The position numbers were made by a program, and so were the translations under genes. This document shows, in pieces, positions 56,861 through 64,000 of a DNA stretch of 64,000 nt. The first letter of the stretch is position 1. Each line of letters starts with the position of its first letter. The stretch covers positions 62,001 to 126,000 of the forward strand of contig SVGC01000003.1 in NCBI GenBank assembly GCA_015056495.1. The letters are read 5' to 3'. The stretch comes from Butyrivibrio sp. (GTDB taxonomy: Bacteria > Bacillota > Clostridia > Lachnospirales > Lachnospiraceae). The notes under the pieces are model-generated. The model was not told the DNA's origin. It did no database searches and worked only from the letters and a program-made list of their open reading frames with translations.

Positions 56861-58072
56861 ATGAAAAAGAAATTGGTAATGTTATTGGTTGCTGCAATGA
56901 GCGTTTCAATGCTGGCAGCTTGTTCAAACAATTCTGAAGATACTAGCGATACATCAGATTCAGCAGCATCTGCAGAGGCAAGTGCAGAGGCAAGTGCTGA
57001 GACTACAGAGACAGAAGAAGTAGTAGAATTTGGTGATGAGGCTTATTTAAAGGCTTACACAGCTTCAGATTATGTTACTCTCGGGGAGTATCAGGGAATT
57101 GAAGTTGAGGCAGAGACTCCAGAAGTTACAGAAGAAGAGTTGCAGGAGTACATTGATTATGTTTTATCTCAGGAACTTCAGGAAGTAACAGACAGAGCAG
57201 TTCAGACAGGTGATACTGTTGATATTGATTATGTAGGTAAATATGCTGATACTGGTGAAGCATTTGATGGCGGTTCAGCTGAGGGATATCAGCTTGAAAT
57301 TGGATCAGGTACATTCATCGATGGATTTGAAGATGGACTTATTGGTGCTGAAACTGGTGAAGTAAGAGACCTTGAGCTCACTTTCCCTGAAGACTATTCA
57401 TCAACAGATCTTGCAGGCAAAGCTGTAGTATTTACAGTTACAGTTAATCAGATACTTGCTCCAGTAGAAGAGCTGACAGATGAGTATTGTGCAAATCTTG
57501 GAATCGAGAATGTTAGCGATATTGCAAGCTTTAAGGAATATTTAACAGGCCTTATGCTTGAGAATGAGCAGTCAACATATGATTCTACAGTTCAGAATGC
57601 AGTACTTGAAGCTGTTTTTGATGCTAGTGAATTCAAGGATGTTCCACAGGAAATGGTTGATAGATACCTCTACCTTTACAACAATCAGCTTGATACACTT
57701 GCAAGATATTACACAGCTATGTATGGAACAGAATATACAGCAGACAGCGTATTATCACAGATCATGGCTTCAGAAGGCTATACAGGTGATGGAGAGACAT
57801 ATTTAAATGAGCTTGCAGTAAAGACTGTTCAGGAACTGTTAATGGCACAGGCAATTGCTGATGAGCTTGAGATCACAGTTTCAGATGATGAAGTAATGGA
57901 AGCAATTACTGAATCAATGGCTGGTGCTGCATCATCATATGCAGATGTTGAAGATTATATTTCACAGAATTCTATTGATCTTGAGGCATACAAAGAGAGT
58001 CTCATGCATGATAAGGTAGTAGAGTATCTTGCAGAAAATGCAAGTGTTGTTGAACCGGAAAGCGAGGAATAA
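56861..58072 (+). CDS. Lipoprotein FKBP-type peptidyl-prolyl isomerase, trigger-factor-like
   Basis: Lipobox LAAC; low-complexity SAEASAEASAE linker; FKBP core VQTGDTVDIDYVGKYADTGEAFDGGSAEGYQLEIGSGTFIDGFEDGLIGAETGEVRDLELTFPEDY; trigger-factor-like C-terminus. Confidence 0.88.
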   Translation: MKKKLVMLLVAAMSVSMLAACSNNSEDTSDTSDSAASAEASAEASAETTETEEVVEFGDEAYLKAYTASDYVTLGEYQGIEVEAETPEVTEEELQEYIDYVLSQELQEVTDRAVQTGDTVDIDYVGKYADTGEAFDGGSAEGYQLEIGSGTFIDGFEDGLIGAETGEVRDLELTFPEDYSSTDLAGKAVVFTVTVNQILAPVEELTDEYCANLGIENVSDIASFKEYLTGLMLENEQSTYDSTVQNAVLEAVFDASEFKDVPQEMVDRYLYLYNNQLDTLARYYTAMYGTEYTADSVLSQIMASEGYTGDGETYLNELAVKTVQELLMAQAIADELEITVSDDEVMEAITESMAGAASSYADVEDYISQNSIDLEAYKESLMHDKVVEYLAENASVVEPESEE

Positions 58073-58075
58073 AAA

Positions 58076-59467
58076 ATGGAACTTACAGACATTAAGGACT
58101 TGTTTCAGAGCCCGGAAAAATATACTGACCAGAAGGTTACAGTAGGCGGATGGATTAGAAATATACGTGATTCTAAGACAATTGGATTCATTGTGCTTAA
58201 TGATGGTACATTTTTTACACCTCTTCAGGTAGTATATACAGATGCACTTTCTAATTTTGCTGAGATCAGCAAGTTAAATGTTGGTGCAGCTATAATTGCA
58301 ACAGGTACAATTGTTGCAACACCAAATGCAAAGCAGCCTTTCGAAATGCAGGCTGAAAAAGTTGAGATTGAAGGTGTTTCATCACCTGATTATCCACTTC
58401 AGGCTAAGAGACATACTCTTGAGTATTTAAGAACAATACCTCATCTTCGTGCAAGAACAAACACATTTGAGGCAGTATTCAGAGTTAGATCTGTTGCTGC
58501 ATATGCAATCCATACTTTCTTCCAGGAGAGAGGATTTACATATGTTCATACACCACTTATCACAGGCAGTGACTGTGAAGGTGCTGGTGAAATGTTCCAG
58601 GTTACTACAATGGATCTGAACAATGTTCCTAAGACAGAGGATGGACAGGTTGATTACTCAAAAGATTTCTTTGGCAAGCCTGTAAATCTTACAGTTAGCG
58701 GACAGCTTAATGTTGAGACATATGCTTTTGCATTTAAGAATGTTTATACATTTGGACCTACATTCAGAGCCGAAAATTCAAATACAACAAGACATGCAGC
58801 TGAGTTCTGGATGATTGAGCCTGAGCTTTGTTTTGCAGATCTTAAAGACGATTGTGATGTTGCAGAAGCTATGCTTAAGTTTGTTATCAACTATGTACTT
58901 GAGCACTGTCCTGCTGAAATGGAATTCTTTAACCAGTTTATCGATAAGGGTCTTATAGAAAGACTTCATAACGTAGCTGATAACGAATTTGGCAGGATAA
59001 CATATACAGATGCTATAAAGCTCCTTGAAGAACATAACGATGAGTTTGACTTTAAAGTATCATGGGGATGCGATCTTCAGACAGAGCATGAGCGTTATCT
59101 TACAGAGAAGATTTTCAAGAAGCCTGTATTTGTAACAGACTATCCAAAGGACATCAAGGCATTTTACATGAAACTCAATCCAGATGGAAAGACAGTTGCT
59201 GCAGCAGATTGTCTTGTGCCAGGAATTGGTGAGATCATTGGTGGTAGCCAGAGAGAAGATATCCTTGAAGTTCTTGAGAATCGTATGGATGAGCTTGGAC
59301 TTAAGAAGGATGATTACCAGTTCTATCTTGATCTTAGAAGATATGGTTCTGTAAGACATTCAGGATTTGGTCTTGGATTTGAGAGATGCGTAATGTATCT
59401 GACAGGTATGGGCAACATCAGAGATGTTGAGTCATTCCCAAGAACTGTTGGTAACTGCGATTTATAA
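58076..59467 (+). CDS. asnS: Asparaginyl-tRNA synthetase
   Basis: [79 protein letters not shown]. Confidence 0.97.
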   Translation: MELTDIKDLFQSPEKYTDQKVTVGGWIRNIRDSKTIGFIVLNDGTFFTPLQVVYTDALSNFAEISKLNVGAAIIATGTIVATPNAKQPFEMQAEKVEIEGVSSPDYPLQAKRHTLEYLRTIPHLRARTNTFEAVFRVRSVAAYAIHTFFQERGFTYVHTPLITGSDCEGAGEMFQVTTMDLNNVPKTEDGQVDYSKDFFGKPVNLTVSGQLNVETYAFAFKNVYTFGPTFRAENSNTTRHAAEFWMIEPELCFADLKDDCDVAEAMLKFVINYVLEHCPAEMEFFNQFIDKGLIERLHNVADNEFGRITYTDAIKLLEEHNDEFDFKVSWGCDLQTEHERYLTEKIFKKPVFVTDYPKDIKAFYMKLNPDGKTVAAADCLVPGIGEIIGGSQREDILEVLENRMDELGLKKDDYQFYLDLRRYGSVRHSGFGLGFERCVMYLTGMGNIRDVESFPRTVGNCDL

Positions 59468-59583
59468 AAAGTTCAGCATTTGCCCTGTGCATATTATGAT
59501 ATAATTTATGTATGAAATGATATTATTTTCATGTACAGAGTAAGTTTTGTTGGACTTCTTGATCAAGTCGTGGGGAGACAGTA

Positions 59584-60906
59584 ATGAAGAAATTTTTATA
59601 TACATCAATAAGTATCATCATGACATTGATTACCTTCCTAGTGGCAGTCCCTTCTTGGGCTGCCACTAGTTCTGATTTAGAGAAAAAGCAACAGCAGCTG
59701 GAAGAAGAAAAGAATAAACTTGAAACTGAGAAAAGCAATCTGCAGAACGAGAAAAATGCCAGCCAGAATGCGCTGAATGAAGCAAACAGTAATATAAACA
59801 GTATTTCTGAATCTCAAAGTGAAGTTGGAGATCAGATTGATGAAGCACAGGCAACGATTACTGACCTTTTGACCAGTATTAATTTGATAGAAATCGATAT
59901 ATCAAATAAGCAGACAGAAATAGAAAAGACTCAGGCTGAGTATGAGGCTGCCAAAGAGCAGGAAGAGACCCTTTATAATGCAATGTGTGAACGTATCAAG
60001 TTCATGTATGAAAAAGGTGAAATGTCCTACGCCATGATACTTATGCAGGCAGAAAGCATTAATGATATATTGAACAAGGCTACATATGTAGAAAAGCTTT
60101 ACGAATATGATAGAGAACAGCTTGGAAAATATGTAACTGCCAAAAATGAAGCTCAGGAATATGGTGAACAGCTGGAAGAAGAAAAATCAGAGCTGGAGAC
60201 TTCACAGTATGAGCTGGAAGAAGAACAGGCCTATATGGAGGAACTTCTTGCTCAGTACGAAGCTCAGTACGATAATTTCTCTGTTCAGTTGACACAGGCG
60301 AAACAAAGCGCTGCTGTTTATACAGCGCAGCTCCAAAAACAGACAGAAGAGTTAAAACAGTTACAGGCAAGTATTGATGCCAAGCAGAAAGAAGTTGATG
60401 CTGCAGCAGCAGAAGTTAGCAGTGCTAAGGCCGCAGAAGCAGCAGAAGAAAAAGCCAAGTCTGAGTCTGAAAGCCAAACTACAACAACAACTACTACCAA
60501 TAATACTAATAACTCAAGTAATTCAAGCGGAAACAGTAATAAGACTATTTCAGCTCCAGGATCGGCTACTGGACAAAACGTTGCCAATTTTGCCTGTCAG
60601 TTTGTGGGATATCCATATGTTGCAGGTGGAACAAGCCTTACTGAGGGATGCGATTGTTCCGGATTTGTATACGCAGTCTATAAATCTTTTGGCATTACAG
60701 TTCCAAGAACATCTTTTTCTCAGGCTGCATATGGTACAGAAGTATCATATGCTAACGCTCAGCCTGGAGATGTGATATACTATGGTGGTCATGTTGGTAT
60801 ATACATAGGCAACGGTCAGATTGTTCATGCCAGCACCGCCAAGACTGGTATTAAATATTCAAGTGCAACATATAGAACGATAATTACCGTTAGAAGATTT
60901 TTGTAA
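59584..60906 (+). CDS. Secreted coiled-coil NlpC/P60 (C40) peptidoglycan hydrolase, PcsB-like
   Basis: Signal peptide; long EKKQQQLEEEKNKLE coiled coil; GCDCSGFVYAVYKSFGITVPRTS; QPGDVIYYGGHVGIYIGNGQIVHAS. Confidence 0.94.
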   Translation: MKKFLYTSISIIMTLITFLVAVPSWAATSSDLEKKQQQLEEEKNKLETEKSNLQNEKNASQNALNEANSNINSISESQSEVGDQIDEAQATITDLLTSINLIEIDISNKQTEIEKTQAEYEAAKEQEETLYNAMCERIKFMYEKGEMSYAMILMQAESINDILNKATYVEKLYEYDREQLGKYVTAKNEAQEYGEQLEEEKSELETSQYELEEEQAYMEELLAQYEAQYDNFSVQLTQAKQSAAVYTAQLQKQTEELKQLQASIDAKQKEVDAAAAEVSSAKAAEAAEEKAKSESESQTTTTTTTNNTNNSSNSSGNSNKTISAPGSATGQNVANFACQFVGYPYVAGGTSLTEGCDCSGFVYAVYKSFGITVPRTSFSQAAYGTEVSYANAQPGDVIYYGGHVGIYIGNGQIVHASTAKTGIKYSSATYRTIITVRRFL

Positions 60907-60954
60907 TTTCAAAGTGAAAAAGTTGAGGGGGTTAAGGATTATTTAGGAGGAACA

Positions 60955-62409
60955 ATGCAGAGTATGGAATGGAATAAACTGCTATGTCCTGATCGTATAA
61001 GAATATACTCCAAGCCAGTTTCAACAAGAGATAAAAGATCGGAATTTGAAAAAGATTATCATAGAATCATAAGTAGTGCATCTTTTAGACGTTTGCAGGA
61101 CAAGACGCAGGTATATCCATTGGATGAGTCAGATTTTGTAAGAACCAGACTGACCCATTCACTGGAGGTATCCTCTTTTTGTAAATCTCTAGGGCAAACA
61201 ATTTCCAGAAGAATTATAAATGAATTGAAAGATGAGTCTTTTTTGCCAGAGTATCAGCAGTATATGTGCGATATATTGCAGTGTGCAGGACTTATTCATG
61301 ATATAGGAAATCCACCCTTTGGACATTTTGGAGAAAATGTTATTCGTAAGTGGTTTAAAGAGAATATATCAAAGCTTGAGTATCCTAAAGAGTTACTTGA
61401 GGAAGGCGGAGAGGGATACGTTTCTGTCGATGAATTATTATCAGAACAGATGAAAGCGGATTTCTTCAATTTTGAAGGCAATACACAGGCACTAAGAGTG
61501 GTCACTAAGCTTCACTATCTGGTGGATGCCCATGGAATGAACCTGACAAAAGCTCTTTTATCCACTATTATCAAATACCCCGTTTCATCCCTTGAGGTTG
61601 ATAAGGATAGTGAAGATATCAGAAAGCATAAGATGGGATATTACTATGCTGATAAAGAAGCTTTTGACGATATCGAAGAATCCCTTGGATTAAATGGTAA
61701 CAGAAATCCTCTTACACTTATTTTAGAGGCTGCTGATGATACGGCATATCTTACTGCAGATATTGAGGATGCATTTAAAAAGGGATTACTCAGTTATGAG
61801 CAGCTTTTATATGAACTTGAAGCACATAAGTATAAAGATGCATCTGAAGATGATGAATATTATGAGCTTGTAGAATTGTTAAAGCAGCTCCACGATAAGG
61901 GGCAGGAATATGGCGCAAGCGGTGCTGACAGCTATGCAATACAGAACTGGATCATAAATGTCCAGGGTAAGCTTATATTTGATGCCACAGATAGCTTTAT
62001 AAATAATTATGATTCAATAATGGCAGGTACTTATCTTAAGGAATTATTGGATGGAACAGAAGGAAAGCATATTACTGAAATATTGGGTGATATAGCCTAT
62101 AGATATGCTTTTTTGTCTAAACCAAAGATAAGTATGGAAGCTATGGCTGATGATATGATGTCAGATATTTTAGATGCATTTATTCCTGCAGTGTTGTATT
62201 ATGATACGGGTAGAAAATTAGATGAGAAGTCACAGCTTCTTGTCGATAAAATATCTGAAAACTATAAGGCTATATATCATATATATTCGAAAGATAAGCC
62301 TGAAGCTGAAAAGTTATATTTAAGGCTCATGTTAGTAACAGATTATGTATGCGGCATGACAGATAGTTACACCAAGAGGTTGTGCCAGGAATTAAAGGAA
62401 TTGAAGTAA
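60955..62409 (+). CDS. dgt: Deoxyguanosinetriphosphate triphosphohydrolase
   Basis: [51 protein letters not shown] (HD). Confidence 0.95.
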   Translation: MQSMEWNKLLCPDRIRIYSKPVSTRDKRSEFEKDYHRIISSASFRRLQDKTQVYPLDESDFVRTRLTHSLEVSSFCKSLGQTISRRIINELKDESFLPEYQQYMCDILQCAGLIHDIGNPPFGHFGENVIRKWFKENISKLEYPKELLEEGGEGYVSVDELLSEQMKADFFNFEGNTQALRVVTKLHYLVDAHGMNLTKALLSTIIKYPVSSLEVDKDSEDIRKHKMGYYYADKEAFDDIEESLGLNGNRNPLTLILEAADDTAYLTADIEDAFKKGLLSYEQLLYELEAHKYKDASEDDEYYELVELLKQLHDKGQEYGASGADSYAIQNWIINVQGKLIFDATDSFINNYDSIMAGTYLKELLDGTEGKHITEILGDIAYRYAFLSKPKISMEAMADDMMSDILDAFIPAVLYYDTGRKLDEKSQLLVDKISENYKAIYHIYSKDKPEAEKLYLRLMLVTDYVCGMTDSYTKRLCQELKELK

Positions 62410-62428
62410 AAAGATCATAGGAGGAAAC

Positions 62429-64000
62429 ATGGCAAGAGAAACAGTCATTGTTATAGACTTTGGCGGTCAGTACAATCAGCTGGTAGCTCGTAGAGTACGT
62501 GAATGTAACGTTTACTGTGAAATATATTCATATCGTACTCCACTAGACAAGATACTGGCAATGAATCCTAAGGGCATCATCTTAACAGGTGGTCCTAATA
62601 GCGTATATGAAGAAGGCGCAGCAACCTGTGGAAAAGAGTTATTTGAAACGGGTATTCCTGTACTGGGATTATGCTATGGCGCGCAGCTTATGAGCCACGT
62701 CCTTGGAGGCGAAGTTAAACGTGCTGAAAATAGAGAATATGGAAAGACGGAGACATTTTTTGATACAACATCCCCTCTGTTTAAAGATCTTCCAGATAAA
62801 AACATTGTTTGGATGAGCCATTTCGATTATATCAGCAAGCTTGCACCAGGATTTACTTCTGTAGCACATACTGCTAGTACTCCAGTAGCTGCTGCTCAGA
62901 ACGTAGACAAAAAGCTGTATGCTATCCAGTTCCATCCAGAAGTACTGCATACAGAAAATGGAACTAAGATGCTCTACAATTTTGTAAGAAATATCTGCGG
63001 ATGTGCTGGCGATTGGAAGATGGATTCATTTGTAGAGACAGCCATAGCTGATATCAGAGCAAAGGTTGGAAATGGTAAAGTATTATGTGCTTTATCAGGT
63101 GGTGTAGATTCATCTGTTGCAGCTGTTCTTCTGTCAAAGGCTGTAGGTAAACAGCTCACTTGCGTATTTGTAGACCATGGTCTTCTTAGAAAAAATGAAG
63201 GTGATGAAGTTGAAGCAGTATTTGGTCCAGATGGTCCATATGAGCTTAATTTTATCAGAGTAAATGCAAAAGATCGTTATTATTCCAAGCTTGCAGGCGT
63301 AGCCGAGCCTGAGAAGAAGCGTAAGATAATAGGCGAAGAGTTCATCCGTGTATTTGAGGAAGAAGCAAAAAAGATTGGCAGTGTTGACTACCTTGTTCAG
63401 GGTACTATTTATCCTGACGTTGTAGAAAGTGGTCTTGGCGGTGAGTCAGCTGTCATCAAATCTCACCACAATGTAGGTGGACTTCCTGAACACGTTGATT
63501 TCAAGGAAATCATTGAGCCACTTCGTGACCTGTTTAAGGATGAAGTAAGAAAAGCTGGTCTTGAGCTTGGTATTCCTGAATATCTTGTATATCGTCAGCC
63601 ATTCCCAGGTCCTGGCCTTGGAATCCGTATCATTGGAGAGGTTACAGCAGATAAGGTAAGAATCGTACAGGATGCTGATGCTATCTATCGTGAAGAAGTA
63701 GGTAAGGCAATTGACGAGTACAAGGCTAAAAATGGCGGAGCAGAGCCAAAATGGATGCCGAATCAGTACTTTGCAGCTCTTACAAATATGCGTAGCGTAG
63801 GTGTAATGGGCGATGAGCGTACCTATGATTATGCAGTTGCTCTTAGAGCAGTAAACACAATCGATTTCATGACTGCTGAAGCAGCCAATATTCCTTGGGA
63901 AGTACTTCAGACAGTAATGAGTCGTATCATAAACGAGGTTAGAGGAGTTAATCGTGTATTCTACGATCTGACTTCTAAGCCACCGGGAACTATAGAGATG
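62429..64000 (+). CDS. guaA: GMP synthase (glutamine-hydrolysing), 3' end truncated by window edge
   Basis: [97 protein letters not shown]; frame open to the window end. Confidence 0.98.
   Translation, partial: MARETVIVIDFGGQYNQLVARRVRECNVYCEIYSYRTPLDKILAMNPKGIILTGGPNSVYEEGAATCGKELFETGIPVLGLCYGAQLMSHVLGGEVKRAENREYGKTETFFDTTSPLFKDLPDKNIVWMSHFDYISKLAPGFTSVAHTASTPVAAAQNVDKKLYAIQFHPEVLHTENGTKMLYNFVRNICGCAGDWKMDSFVETAIADIRAKVGNGKVLCALSGGVDSSVAAVLLSKAVGKQLTCVFVDHGLLRKNEGDEVEAVFGPDGPYELNFIRVNAKDRYYSKLAGVAEPEKKRKIIGEEFIRVFEEEAKKIGSVDYLVQGTIYPDVVESGLGGESAVIKSHHNVGGLPEHVDFKEIIEPLRDLFKDEVRKAGLELGIPEYLVYRQPFPGPGLGIRIIGEVTADKVRIVQDADAIYREEVGKAIDEYKAKNGGAEPKWMPNQYFAALTNMRSVGVMGDERTYDYAVALRAVNTIDFMTAEAANIPWEVLQTVMSRIINEVRGVNRVFYDLTSKPPGTIEM

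Noticed and set aside
60470-60540. ACAACAACTACTACC repeats as a possible microsatellite or CRISPR-like repeat
   Set aside because: They encode the Thr/Asn/Ser linker of the NlpC/P60 protein; no spacer-repeat structure.
60374-60775. 133-aa + ORF overlapping the NlpC/P60 gene in another frame
   Set aside because: Repetitive coiled-coil/linker coding sequence produces open alternative frames; no start signal.
1-64000. CRISPR arrays, rRNA operons, complete IS elements, integrase or prophage genes
   Set aside because: None seen by reading; no regular spaced repeats, transposase or integrase motifs apart from the short palindromic repeat family.

Overview
The window looks like a chromosomal segment from a low-GC Firmicute, most likely Lachnospiraceae/Butyrivibrio-like (inference from gene content and codon style). 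The left third (about 1-25 kb) is accessory-like. It has a TPR-GT2-methyltransferase fusion (truncated at the left edge), a MATE-GHKL ATPase fusion, an XRE-TPR regulator, several GNAT and SAM-methyltransferase genes, a decayed Abi-family gene, a MerR/HExxH-protein pair, an ABC-F ATPase, and a Bce-like two-component system plus ABC transporter. It also has two AraC regulators, a second MATE gene and an uncharacterised 582-aa protein. At least three genes here (methyltransferase at 5429, GNAT-methyltransferase fusion at 10361, ABC-F at 12769) sit behind long leaders with a promoter-like pair, a short uORF and an intrinsic terminator just upstream of the RBS. That is the layout of attenuation-controlled, ribosome-targeting-drug response genes. 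A GNAT gene at 7932(-) has a similar leader. A perfect 78-bp palindrome at 19535-19612 has degenerate relatives at 15009 and 24987, which looks like a REP/MITE-like family. The right two thirds is mostly housekeeping: uxuA/uxuB, MacAB-like efflux, msrC, T-box-ileS, an M42 peptidase, glgP, an aconitase-family gene, a GH9-like lipoprotein lacking the expected catalytic motif, a MurF-like/Ddl cluster, plsC, pyrC-pyrK-pyrD, ispE, a lipoprotein trigger-factor-like PPIase, asnS, NlpC/P60, dgt and guaA (truncated at the right edge). I saw no CRISPR array, rRNA, clear tRNA, complete transposase or prophage. All family calls come from reading motifs by eye; no searches were run.
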